The notes under the pieces are model-generated. The model saw only the letters and a list, made by a program, of their open reading frames with translations. It was not told the DNA's origin and did no database searches. The position numbers and the translations under genes were made by a program. This document shows, piece after piece, positions 1 to 7,881 of a stretch of DNA of 64,000 nucleotides. Source of the stretch: JAJCYL01 sp040222875 (GTDB taxonomy: Bacteria; Bacteroidota; Bacteroidia; Cytophagales; Cyclobacteriaceae); the NCBI GenBank assembly GCA_040222875.1, contig JAVKCG010000005.1:186001-250000 (forward strand), read 5' to 3'. The stretch's first letter is position 1; each line of letters starts with the position of its first letter.

Positions 1-516
1 GGCATTTTTCATAGCCTGGTGCAGGTGAGCCAATCCCCAAAAGAGTTCATGATCAACGCTAACAATGCCCTTAGTCGGTGCCTGGAGCGCTCATCATTTA
101 TCACATTGGCGTTGTATATAATTGATCCTGCAACAAAAAAAGTAGAATACTGCAGAGCTGGTCATTGCCCCACACTTTATTACGATTCTGCAACTGGAAA
201 GACATATTATTTTAAAAATAAAGGCATGGGTCTGGGCATTCTTAGAAACACTGAGTTCCATAAATACGTTGAAGTGCACCAGTTTGAATACAACCCAAAA
301 GATATTATGGTACTCTACACAGATGGAGTTACCGAAGCGACCAACGCCAATAGAGAAGAATATGGCTATGATAGATTGAAAAAGTCGCTTGAAGGACTGA
401 CCACCCAGCCTCCGGAACTTATCCAAAAAGGAATAGTTAAAGACCTGTACAAATTCGCCGACGAAGAGTTGCTGAATGACGATTACTCATTGGTGATAGT
501 AAAATTTAAAAATTGA
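1..516 (+). CDS. SpoIIE/RsbU-type PP2C serine phosphatase, C-terminal part (5' end outside window)
   Basis: The reading frame is open from base 1, so the gene begins upstream of the window; the GTG at 19 is not a convincing start. What remains is the C-terminal half of a PPM/SpoIIE phosphatase domain. A beta-strand region is followed by an AGH turn (near residue 48 of the visible part), a GLGI segment, the metal-binding TDGVTEA motif and a closing DDYSLVIVK strand. Family members dephosphorylate a STAS-domain anti-anti-sigma protein on serine. The next two genes encode exactly such a STAS protein and its kinase, 1 nt and then an overlap apart, so the three probably form a partner-switching operon. 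The sensor part that would name the input lies upstream and cannot be seen. Confidence 0.88.
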   Translation, partial: GIFHSLVQVSQSPKEFMINANNALSRCLERSSFITLALYIIDPATKKVEYCRAGHCPTLYYDSATGKTYYFKNKGMGLGILRNTEFHKYVEVHQFEYNPKDIMVLYTDGVTEATNANREEYGYDRLKKSLEGLTTQPPELIQKGIVKDLYKFADEELLNDDYSLVIVKFKN

Positions 517-517
517 T

Positions 518-868
518 ATGGTAGAAATAACAACTACATCTGAAGACGGTATTTATAAGATTGGTGTAAATGGTGATGTCGATGCCAGCTCATCCATTCA
601 TCTTGACAACGCACTTAAAGAGGCGATCGAAAAAGATGAAAGCAAGATACTGGTTGATTGCAGGGAATTAAACTATATATCATCCGCCGGCTTGGGTGTT
701 TTTATGTCATATCTGGAAGATTTGAAAGAGAAAAATGTGTCGTTTGCGATCTATGGATTACAGGAAAAAGTAAACCACGTTTTTGAACTAATTGGACTAG
801 AAAATTTGATTAAGATAATGAAGACCGAAGAGGAAGCGGTCTCGTATTTGAATGGAACATACGCTTAA
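518..868 (+). CDS. STAS-domain anti-sigma factor antagonist (SpoIIAA/RsbV-like)
   Basis: This 116-residue cytoplasmic protein consists of one STAS domain. The NYISSAGLG segment at residues 52-60 is the conserved loop carrying the serine that the partner kinase phosphorylates in this family. The length equals that of stand-alone SpoIIAA/RsbV proteins. It starts 1 nt after the phosphatase stop and overlaps the following kinase gene by 17 nt, so translation is probably coupled. By family knowledge the unphosphorylated form binds the RsbW-like kinase and releases that kinase's target. No sigma-B-type sigma factor lies beside it, so the target is unknown and may not be a sigma factor at all in this phylum. 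Confidence 0.9.
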   Translation: MVEITTTSEDGIYKIGVNGDVDASSSIHLDNALKEAIEKDESKILVDCRELNYISSAGLGVFMSYLEDLKEKNVSFAIYGLQEKVNHVFELIGLENLIKIMKTEEEAVSYLNGTYA

Positions 869-1268
869 ATCACATTGTAGTAAAAAGCATCTGCGTGAAA
901 TAAGGACTTTTGTAGAGAAGGTCCTGAAATCTCACAAAATGCCTGATATTGAGGCATATCAGATCATTTTGGCCGTTGACGAAATCTGCGCCAATTTGAT
1001 CATCCATTCTCATCAATGTAATGAAAAAGAAACGTTCGAGGTAAAAATCAATTACAATGAAGATGAGGAAATCACATTTGAAATAATCGATGATGGCCTT
1101 GCTTTCGCCCTTAAAGGATATTCAGAACCTGATCTCCAGGAAATAATTAAAACAAAGAAAAAAGGTGGCCTGGGGTTAATGCTTGTTCAAAAGATTATGG
1201 ATTCTATTGAGTTCAGAAAAAAGAACAAAAAAACGGTTTGCTTTATGTGCAAGAAATTGCACTCCTAA
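852..1268 (+). CDS. RsbW/SpoIIAB-like anti-sigma factor serine kinase
   Basis: This 138-residue protein is a GHKL ATPase domain of the RsbW type. The N box is visible as EICANL (E44, N48), the G1 box as IDDG (about 79-82) and the G2 box as GGLGLMLV (105-112). Family members phosphorylate the STAS protein and sequester a partner when the STAS protein is phosphorylated. The ATG overlaps the end of the STAS gene by 17 nt, which supports joint translation. The gene closes the three-gene partner-switching set; the next gene starts 55 nt later behind its own promoter-like element. The regulated target is not encoded in the window. Confidence 0.88.
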   Translation: MEHTLKSHCSKKHLREIRTFVEKVLKSHKMPDIEAYQIILAVDEICANLIIHSHQCNEKETFEVKINYNEDEEITFEIIDDGLAFALKGYSEPDLQEIIKTKKKGGLGLMLVQKIMDSIEFRKKNKKTVCFMCKKLHS

Positions 1269-1297
1269 CACACATTACCAAAGTCCCCCATTTCAGC

Positions 1298-1305
1298 TAA
1301 TTTTG
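1298..1305 (+). promoter_or_regulatory. Candidate Bacteroidota -7 promoter element
   Basis: TAATTTTG matches the phylum-specific -7 consensus TAnnTTTG and ends 17 nt before the ATG at 1323. No good TTTG element is seen about 19 nt upstream, so the match rests on the -7 box alone. It would start transcription of the two SurA-like genes separately from the partner-switching operon. Confidence 0.38.
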
Positions 1306-1322
1306 CGCCTCAATTTTCACTG

Positions 1323-2189
1323 ATGAACAGGGTATTAATCTTTCTGCTTTTATTGTCATCCTGCGATCTAATCCAGTTCAAGCAAGATCAGGGCGACGAT
1401 CAGGAAAGTAAGGCAGTTGCCAGGGTAAAAAATACCTATCTCAATCAAAGTGACCTTGTGGGTATAGTTCCAGACAACATTTCCATTGCTGACAGCATTC
1501 AGATTGTGAACCAGTACATTGATAGCTGGATCAAAAAACAACTGATGATCGACAAGGCTTCAACTAGTATTCAATTAAATGAATCTGAGCTGGAGCGCAA
1601 AGTACTCGACTATCGATATGCACTGATCGTTCATGAATATGAGAAAATTGCCGTTAACCAGATGTTGGAGACCCAGGTAACAGAGGAGGAAATTCTGGAA
1701 TATTACAATGACAAGCAGGACAACTTCATCTTGAAGCAGAATATTATTCGCGGATTGTTTGTTAAGCTTCCAAAGGAGGCACCCCGGATTACCAACATCA
1801 GGAACCAGGTGAGGTCTTACCCAAATGCAAATTTGGAGGAAATGCGGTCATATTGCTATCAATTCGCTAAACTTAGTCACCTTGATGATTCGCTTTGGGT
1901 CAATTTCAATGAGATCATAAAAAACACCCCGCTAGCCAGCATTCCTAACAAGGTGCAATATTTGAGGTCTAACAATTTTGTAGAAACATCAGATGATGAA
2001 TTTGTTTACCTGTTAAAGATTTTAGAGTACAAGATATCTGATGAAATATCCCCACTTGATTACGTTAGGGATAATATCATCAACATTATTATAAATAAGA
2101 GAAAAATTGAGCTAACAAGAAATTTAGAAGCTCAAACAATGAAAGAAGCTGAGGAAAGAAATGAATTTGAAAAGTACAATATTGAATAG
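1323..2189 (+). CDS. SurA-N-like periplasmic folding lipoprotein
   Basis: This 288-residue protein begins with a lipoprotein signal whose lipobox ends LLLSSC at about residue 14, placing it in the periplasm on a lipid anchor. The body is helical and resembles the chaperone part of SurA/PrsA proteins: an early part with conserved hydrophobic spacing, then a segment (about 125-170) reminiscent of a degenerate parvulin entry. A complete PPIase signature is not seen. It overlaps the next gene, a full SurA-like protein, by 29 nt. In Bacteroidota such pairs are commonly encoded together, so a joint role in outer-membrane protein folding is likely. Function is inferred from this pairing more than from motifs. 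Confidence 0.7.
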   Translation: MNRVLIFLLLLSSCDLIQFKQDQGDDQESKAVARVKNTYLNQSDLVGIVPDNISIADSIQIVNQYIDSWIKKQLMIDKASTSIQLNESELERKVLDYRYALIVHEYEKIAVNQMLETQVTEEEILEYYNDKQDNFILKQNIIRGLFVKLPKEAPRITNIRNQVRSYPNANLEEMRSYCYQFAKLSHLDDSLWVNFNEIIKNTPLASIPNKVQYLRSNNFVETSDDEFVYLLKILEYKISDEISPLDYVRDNIINIIINKRKIELTRNLEAQTMKEAEERNEFEKYNIE

Positions 2190-3486
2190 TGTATTGATTG
2201 GGCTGCTATTGGTCAGTTCAATTTCAAATGCACAGGTTGTTGATAAAATTATTGCCAAAGTCGACAATTACATTGTCTTGAAATCTGATCTTGAGAAGAC
2301 CTATCTCGACATAATTTCACAAGGCCAGCCAGCGGATAGATGTAATGTAATTGAAAGTCTGCTCATCAGTAAAATGTTAGTGGCCAAAGCAGAAATAGAC
2401 TCCGTAATTGTGTCTGATGAAGAAGTTGAGAGCAACCTTAACAGAAGGCTACAATTTTTCATAAATCAGGTGGGCTCTGAAGAAGCTATAGAACAATATT
2501 ATGGCAAAACACTTGAGCAGTTTAAGGAAGAACTTGCTGAGAGCATAAAAGAACAATTGACGGCTCAGCGAATGGAGTCAGAAATCACAGATGGGCTTGA
2601 AGTATCACCGGCAGATGTGAGGAAATTCTTTAAGGAAATACCGCAGGACAGTCTACCCTTTTTCTCAACAGAAGTAAAGGTTGGACAGATCGTAAAAATA
2701 CCAGAGGTCAGCAAATCTCAGAAAGATCAGGTAAGGGCTAAATTGAGAGAGATTCGACAGCGAATTTTAGATGGCGAGGATTTCAATCAACTGGCAAAAG
2801 ACTTCTCGATGGACCCAAGTGTGGTACAAAATGGAGGTGAATTGGGTTTCCAACGCCGCGGTGTTTTGGCACCTGAGTTTGAGGCGATGGGTTTCAAAAT
2901 TAAACCTGGCCAAATTTCAGAACCATTTGAAACCGACTTTGGCTTTCATATTTTACAGTTACTTGAGCGTAGGGGAAACACCTTTAACTCAAGGCACATC
3001 CTATTGAGCCCGCAGCCTCTAGAAAGCGATATCCAAAGGACAGTTGATTATCTTGACAGCCTGCGTACAATTATTCTTGCAGATAGTATTGAGTTTGCAA
3101 AGGCCGCTAAAGAATACTCAGACGACAACTTCACATCCTCAAATGGTGGTTTTTTTCAAGATGAAGATGGCGCCAACAGGGTATCTGTAGATCAACTTGA
3201 CCCGGTAATTTTCTTTACGGTTGATACCATGCAAGTAGGTAATATTACCAAGCCTATCAGGTACCGCATGGACGATGGCAAAGAAGCAGCAAGAATTCTA
3301 TTCTACGAGAAAAAATTAGCGCCACATCAGGCCAACTTAAAAGATGACTACCAAAAAATTTACAATGCTGCCTTAAATGCCAAAAAAGGCCGGATCATGG
3401 AAAAGTGGTTCCTGAGAGCAAGGGATGATGTGTATATTGAAGTCGACGATGAATATGGCTATTGCAATATTATGAATCGTATTTAG
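2161..3486 (+). CDS. SurA-like periplasmic peptidyl-prolyl isomerase/chaperone
   Basis: This 441-residue protein has a signal peptide ending near SISNAQ (about residue 25). A SurA N-terminal chaperone helix region (about 26-160) follows, then two parvulin-type segments (about 170-270 and 275-380). The first carries the typical FNQLAKDFSMDP, NGGELGF and FGFHILQLLE landmarks. The second is more divergent, with a SSNGG turn. Family members bind unfolded outer-membrane proteins in the periplasm and isomerise prolyl bonds. The gene overlaps the lipoprotein gene before it and is 48 nt ahead of a MoxR ATPase gene on the same strand. Confidence 0.88.
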   Translation: MNLKSTILNSVLIGLLLVSSISNAQVVDKIIAKVDNYIVLKSDLEKTYLDIISQGQPADRCNVIESLLISKMLVAKAEIDSVIVSDEEVESNLNRRLQFFINQVGSEEAIEQYYGKTLEQFKEELAESIKEQLTAQRMESEITDGLEVSPADVRKFFKEIPQDSLPFFSTEVKVGQIVKIPEVSKSQKDQVRAKLREIRQRILDGEDFNQLAKDFSMDPSVVQNGGELGFQRRGVLAPEFEAMGFKIKPGQISEPFETDFGFHILQLLERRGNTFNSRHILLSPQPLESDIQRTVDYLDSLRTIILADSIEFAKAAKEYSDDNFTSSNGGFFQDEDGANRVSVDQLDPVIFFTVDTMQVGNITKPIRYRMDDGKEAARILFYEKKLAPHQANLKDDYQKIYNAALNAKKGRIMEKWFLRARDDVYIEVDDEYGYCNIMNRI

Positions 3487-3534
3487 CCAGTTACCGTACA
3501 AAGACTAATTGTAAAACTGAACACACCCAAATTA

Positions 3535-4500
3535 ATGGAGAAATTTGAAACAGAAGTGCAGGCAGCCGATGCCTTGAACAAGGCCTACACTGATCTTAAA
3601 GGCGAAATATCTAAAGTAATTATTGGTCAGGATGAGGTTGTCCGTTTGGTTCTTACAGCCATATTTTGTCAGGGGCACTCGCTTTTGGTTGGTGTACCAG
3701 GTTTGGCTAAAACATTACTTATACAAACCATTTCATCTGCGCTCAACCTCAAATTTAACCGCATTCAATTCACTCCAGACTTAATGCCATCAGACATCCT
3801 TGGAGCTGAAACTTTAGATAAAGACAGAAATTTTAAATTCATTCTCGGCCCTATTTTTTCCAATATTATTCTAGCTGATGAAATTAACCGGACCCCGCCA
3901 AAAACTCAAGCAGCCTTGTTAGAGGCAATGCAGGAATATGCGGTGACAGTGGCCGGAAAGAAATATGAACTGGAGAAACCATTCTTTGTATTGGCAACTC
4001 AAAACCCTATTGAGCAAGAAGGCACTTATCCTCTTCCCGAAGCTCAATTGGATAGGTTTATGTTTAATATCTGGTTGGATTACCCTGGCTACGAGGCGGA
4101 ATTAGACATTGTAAAATCGACAACTACCGATAGCACACCTGAAATAAAGCATGTGTTGGATGCTGAAGAAATCGTTCAATTTCAACATTTGGTGAGGCAA
4201 GTACCAATTGCCGATAACGTAGTGGAGTATGCTGTTGGCCTGGTGCAAAAAACCCGGCCAAATACAGAAAAAGCTTCCCAGCAGGCAAACGATTACCTGG
4301 AGTGGGGCGCAGGCCCCAGAGCATCTCAATATCTGGTGATAGGCGCAAAGTGCAACGCCCTTTTGGATGGGAAGTACTCCCCAGATATTGAAGACATCAA
4401 AGCTGTTGCTAAGCCAATTTTGAGGCACAGGATTGTGAGAAACTTCAAAGCTGAGGCCGAGGGAATAACTGTAGATAAGATTATTGAAGAGCTGCTCTAG
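3535..4500 (+). CDS. MoxR-family AAA+ ATPase
   Basis: This 321-residue protein is a MoxR-type AAA_3 ATPase. Walker A reads GVPGLAKT (53-60), Walker B IILADEIN (111-118), sensor 1 ATQNP (154-158) and the arginine region EAQLDRF (169-175). A C-terminal lid domain follows. The length is normal. MoxR ATPases act as chaperones that help assemble or activate protein complexes, often with von Willebrand factor A proteins encoded next door. Here the usual downstream DUF58 and VWA genes are absent: the next gene is convergent and starts 7 nt away. The partner is therefore not encoded here, and its substrate is unknown. Confidence 0.92.
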   Translation: MEKFETEVQAADALNKAYTDLKGEISKVIIGQDEVVRLVLTAIFCQGHSLLVGVPGLAKTLLIQTISSALNLKFNRIQFTPDLMPSDILGAETLDKDRNFKFILGPIFSNIILADEINRTPPKTQAALLEAMQEYAVTVAGKKYELEKPFFVLATQNPIEQEGTYPLPEAQLDRFMFNIWLDYPGYEAELDIVKSTTTDSTPEIKHVLDAEEIVQFQHLVRQVPIADNVVEYAVGLVQKTRPNTEKASQQANDYLEWGAGPRASQYLVIGAKCNALLDGKYSPDIEDIKAVAKPILRHRIVRNFKAEAEGITVDKIIEELL

Positions 4501-4507
4501 ATCTGGC

Positions 4508-5206
4508 TTATAGTGACCGGATCTTTGTCAACAATATTTTTCGCTGTTGGTAACTTACGGGGATGATTCGAGTGCCCAATTGCAAATTGGTTTGCTCAAT
4601 ATTCTCGATTTTGTCAATGCGCACTATAAATGATCGGTGCACTTTAGCAAAATCATTTGGGGGCAGCAATGCTTCAACCTGCTTAAGCGTAGAGTATACA
4701 GTATGAAATTTATCATTGCTGATAAAAAGCTTTACGTAATCTCCAAAAGCCTCGATGTACAATAACTTATCAAGCTCCAGGCGCAGCAATTGGGAGTCTA
4801 CTTTTACAAAAATGTTTTTATCATCGGCATGGCTCAATGAGTTCTTCTCAATATTCTCTTTGGCCCTATTTACAGCTTGCAGAAACCGGGGACGCTGGAC
4901 GGGTTTTAACAGATAATCAGTGACGTTAAAGCTGAATGCATCAATGGCATAATTCTTTTTTGAGGTGATCAAGATGATTTCAGGTTGATCTTCCAAAGTT
5001 CCCAACAGTTCGATGCCTGTCATATTGGGCATTTCCACATCCAAAAAAATAATCTCAGGCTTTAGCTCTGTAATTGCATTGAATCCGTCCAAAGGGTCGT
5101 TATACTTTCCAATTAACTCCAGATAGTTAACCTGCTCAATCAGTGCCACCAGAATCTGCATAAATGCCTTGTCGTCATCAATGGTAATACAACTAATCTT
5201 CCTCAT
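4508..5206 (-). CDS. LytTR-family DNA-binding response regulator
   Basis: This 232-residue cytoplasmic regulator has an N-terminal receiver domain with the acidic IDDD pocket (9-12), the phosphoacceptor aspartate in FLDVEMPNMTG (about 55) and LLKP near 102. A LytTR DNA-binding domain spans about 135-232 and shows the YIEAFGDYVKL and VHRSFIV landmarks. LytTR regulators usually pair with a LytS-type membrane kinase, and none is adjacent. The gene is divergent from an Hpt gene and convergent with moxR. Because the neighbouring genes are an Hpt protein and a TPR kinase, it is a candidate output for that phosphorelay (inference). Confidence 0.93.
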   Translation of the reverse strand: MRKISCITIDDDKAFMQILVALIEQVNYLELIGKYNDPLDGFNAITELKPEIIFLDVEMPNMTGIELLGTLEDQPEIILITSKKNYAIDAFSFNVTDYLLKPVQRPRFLQAVNRAKENIEKNSLSHADDKNIFVKVDSQLLRLELDKLLYIEAFGDYVKLFISNDKFHTVYSTLKQVEALLPPNDFAKVHRSFIVRIDKIENIEQTNLQLGTRIIPVSYQQRKILLTKIRSL

Positions 5207-5298
5207 ATTTATGTCAGTTATTTACAAAAGTGGGGTTCTGTGACCTATTTAACAATCAAAAAAGAGCTCCATATTTGGGAACGCTGAATCAACGCCAG

Positions 5299-5661
5299 GT
5301 GAATTTAAAGGTAATCCGGTTAGACAACCTCGTGGCCTATGAAATGGGCCCTGATTTCGTGATCAGTATGATCCAAACATATTATGAGGAAATCCCTCGA
5401 TTGATTTTGGCAGTAGAAGAGCATATCGATGGAAACCGGGATATATTTATCCGCAATATTCATACACTAAAGTCAAGTGCTGCATTGTTTAAGATCACCG
5501 AAATAGATGATGTGTTGGACTTTTGGGAAGAATTGCCTGAAGCTGACTTTAATCGGGATCGGTTCGTAATAGAATTCGAAAAATCGAAAGAAATTTATGC
5601 TGAGGCGCTCAATGAGATGAAGTTTGTGTTGGACAATCCGAAGGCCCTTAAATTAGGCTGA
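5299..5661 (+). CDS. Hpt (histidine phosphotransfer) domain protein
   Basis: A four-helix histidine phosphotransfer domain is recognised from the IHTLKSSAALF segment, whose histidine is the expected phosphate carrier. The frame is open back to a GTG at 5230, but the first 23 residues from there look unlike the family. Stand-alone Hpt proteins begin close to the segment that follows the GTG at 5299, so that start is preferred; it is not certain. The product is then about 120 residues. The gene lies head-to-head with the LytTR regulator, and its end overlaps the kinase gene on the other strand by 9 bp. Its setting suggests it shuttles phosphate between the local kinase and receivers (inference). 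Confidence 0.8.
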   Translation: MNLKVIRLDNLVAYEMGPDFVISMIQTYYEEIPRLILAVEEHIDGNRDIFIRNIHTLKSSAALFKITEIDDVLDFWEELPEADFNRDRFVIEFEKSKEIYAEALNEMKFVLDNPKALKLG

Positions 5662-7470
5662 TTGGTATGTTGGCGAGGCGGTGGTGTCTTGCTTACTATC
5701 GTCATTGGCCAATGCGTTAACTGCTGGCAAAGTAAAGGTTATCGTTGTTCCTTTGCCCTTTTGGCTAGTAGCTTTAATAGTACCATTGTTAATCGTAATA
5801 AATTCTTTGCACAGCATCAATCCTAATCCCGTTCCCTTTTCATTTCCGGTTCCAATTGTAGACTCATTCCAATCGCTGTTGAATAGCTTACCAGTTGTGG
5901 CCAAATCCATTCCAATTCCATTGTCTGAAACAGAGATTTGATAGCATATACCCATTTTCTCGGCCATTATTTCAATTTCTCCACCCTGGTCAGTGAACTT
6001 AAGTGAGTTTGAAATTAGGTTACGCAATACCAACTTTACCATGTCATAGTCGCCTCTTACCAGCACATCTTTTGGCACCCTATTGATCAATTTGATCTCC
6101 TTTTGTTCGGCATTTGTGCTAAACAAGTTCAAGTTGTCATCAACAATTTCAAATAGATGAATTTCTTCTGGCGACACTTTAATCCCCTCCATCTGCGACT
6201 TGGCCCAATAAAGTAAATTGTCAAGTAAGTCCGTATTGTAGTTGGCCTGCTTGTGTATTTCATCCATAAAAATGCTCACCTCTTCGTTTGTAAGGCTGCC
6301 ATCTTCGATCATGTAAAGTGTATTCTTAAGGGCTGCCAAAGGGCTTCTCAAATCATGTGCTATTATTGAAAATAGTTTATCCTTTAAACGGTTTAGTTTA
6401 ACAAGCTCACGTTTCGACTTGCGCTCATGACGGTAATTGCGCACAATAACTATAACCAGCATTAAAAGAAACCCTGCCACCACTAAACCAAGGTTCCTCA
6501 AATTATTGGCCTCGGTAATCTGCGCCTCACTTTGTGCTTTTTGTTCCCTCGCTTCTAAATCCCTAATCTCTGCATCCTGCTTGGCTATCTCAAGTTGCAA
6601 TTCCCGCTTCGACAATGTTTCAAAAAGCTGGTTATTGATTGAGTCAAATTTCGATAGTTCCCCTTCAATGCGCCTAAGTTGACGGCGTTGGGCATCAAAC
6701 TCTTGATTCTTAATTTTTTCCCGGGCTTCGGCGATCTGCTGCTTAATTTTTTGCTCTTCAAGTGAGGCTTCAATCTGATCCACCTCCTCTTTAGTAATCA
6801 TTTCATGGAAAGTCCTGTAGAGTTCGAAGTAGTGAAATGACTTTTCAGGGTTACCTGCTTTCTGATAAGTCTCCGAGAGCATCCCGTAAACACTCCTCAT
6901 CTGCTTTACATCATTTAACTCGCGGCTCAGTGTTAATGCTTCTTCCAAACCTTTAATAGATTCATCGTAGCGGCCAAGGTTGTTCCTCACCACAGATAGG
7001 TTCACAAGCGCAGATATTGTCCCGAATTTTTGATCATTGGCCCTTCTTGATGCCAGGGTTTTCTGGAAAGCCTCCGTCGACTTTTCATACTCTTTTACAT
7101 CAGCATAAAGCATCCCCAAATTGTTATAGAGCATGGCAAGTCCATTTTCATTGGCCACTTTCTGATTGAAAGTCAGGGACTCTTCGTAATATTTTATAGC
7201 CTGCTCATAAAAATTATGGTTCCAGTAAATGAAAGCAGTCTCGTTTAAATAATGACTTGCGTTTACAGCATCATCTTTTGATTCGGCCTGCTTTGATAAA
7301 TCGAGGTATTTTGAAATCAGGGCAGAATCTTGTCTTGAGAGCGGTTGTTTTTGGCCATGAATTGGAGTTGTTATTAATCCAATTAGGAGAATTGATCCAC
7401 AGAATTTTAAAGCCCCAAATAACTTTGGCTTTTTTAGAAGATTTGGCAATATGTAATTCGAAGCTCTCAA
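5653..7470 (-). CDS. TPR-containing membrane sensor histidine kinase
   Basis: This 605-residue kinase has an N-terminal signal or membrane segment (about 17-38), four tetratricopeptide repeats in the periplasm (about 65-220) and a long coiled coil (about 225-320). One transmembrane helix (about 325-345), a HisKA domain with IIAHDLRSPL and a HATPase domain complete it. The HATPase boxes are NLISNSLKFT (N), DNGIGMD (G1) and GTGLGLM (G2). The start appears to be TTG, one base after the stop of the receiver gene; no in-frame ATG lies near, so the exact start is uncertain. TPR-coil-kinase proteins of this build are common in Bacteroidota and sense unknown periplasmic partners. The tight link to a receiver gene makes that its likely target. 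Confidence 0.92.
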   Translation of the reverse strand: MRASNYILPNLLKKPKLFGALKFCGSILLIGLITTPIHGQKQPLSRQDSALISKYLDLSKQAESKDDAVNASHYLNETAFIYWNHNFYEQAIKYYEESLTFNQKVANENGLAMLYNNLGMLYADVKEYEKSTEAFQKTLASRRANDQKFGTISALVNLSVVRNNLGRYDESIKGLEEALTLSRELNDVKQMRSVYGMLSETYQKAGNPEKSFHYFELYRTFHEMITKEEVDQIEASLEEQKIKQQIAEAREKIKNQEFDAQRRQLRRIEGELSKFDSINNQLFETLSKRELQLEIAKQDAEIRDLEAREQKAQSEAQITEANNLRNLGLVVAGFLLMLVIVIVRNYRHERKSKRELVKLNRLKDKLFSIIAHDLRSPLAALKNTLYMIEDGSLTNEEVSIFMDEIHKQANYNTDLLDNLLYWAKSQMEGIKVSPEEIHLFEIVDDNLNLFSTNAEQKEIKLINRVPKDVLVRGDYDMVKLVLRNLISNSLKFTDQGGEIEIMAEKMGICYQISVSDNGIGMDLATTGKLFNSDWNESTIGTGNEKGTGLGLMLCKEFITINNGTIKATSQKGKGTTITFTLPAVNALANDDSKQDTTASPTYQSA

Positions 7471-7471
7471 A

Positions 7472-7858
7472 TCAATTGACTTCTACTCTTATCAGTTCTT
7501 TTATTGACTTAAATAAGTATGGCGGTGAAACCGGTTTTGTCAAAATTTTGCTTATCCGTAAATCAGCAAACCCCGGCTCATTTACTAAACTGCCCCTGTT
7601 GTTAGTCAAAACAATGATTGGCGTGTCTGAATCGTTCAAATCAAACCTTATGGACTTGGCGGCATCAAATCCATTCATTTTTGGCATCAGCCAATCCAAA
7701 AGAATGATGTCGTATGCCTCATGTTTTAACTTTTCAATTAACTCAACACCGTTCGTTACCACGTCCACCTGATAATCTTCTTTTTCAAGGTAAAGTTTTA
7801 CCATTCTCGAGTTGATGAAGTCATCATCGGCAACAATCAGTCTTTTTTTAGTTTCCAT
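7472..7858 (-). CDS. Single-domain response regulator (receiver only)
   Basis: This 128-residue protein is a complete receiver domain with no output domain. The acidic pocket is ADDDF (10-14), the phosphoacceptor lies in LLDWLMPKMNG (about 55) and the conserved lysine is in LTKPVSP. The stop codon is 1 nt from the start of the TPR kinase gene, so the pair is surely co-transcribed. It is clearly paralogous to the receiver at 9655-10053, sharing TNG.EL, YD and DWLMP blocks. Without an output domain it must act through protein contacts or pass phosphate on, for example to the nearby Hpt protein. Confidence 0.93.
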   Translation of the reverse strand: METKKRLIVADDDFINSRMVKLYLEKEDYQVDVVTNGVELIEKLKHEAYDIILLDWLMPKMNGFDAAKSIRFDLNDSDTPIIVLTNNRGSLVNEPGFADLRISKILTKPVSPPYLFKSIKELIRVEVN

Positions 7859-7881
7859 TCAGTTTCTATTCAGGCTTGGGT

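Noticed and set aside
5230..5298. Extra N-terminal 23 residues of the Hpt protein
   Set aside because: They do not resemble the family and would leave only 23 nt for two divergent promoters; kept only as an alternative start.
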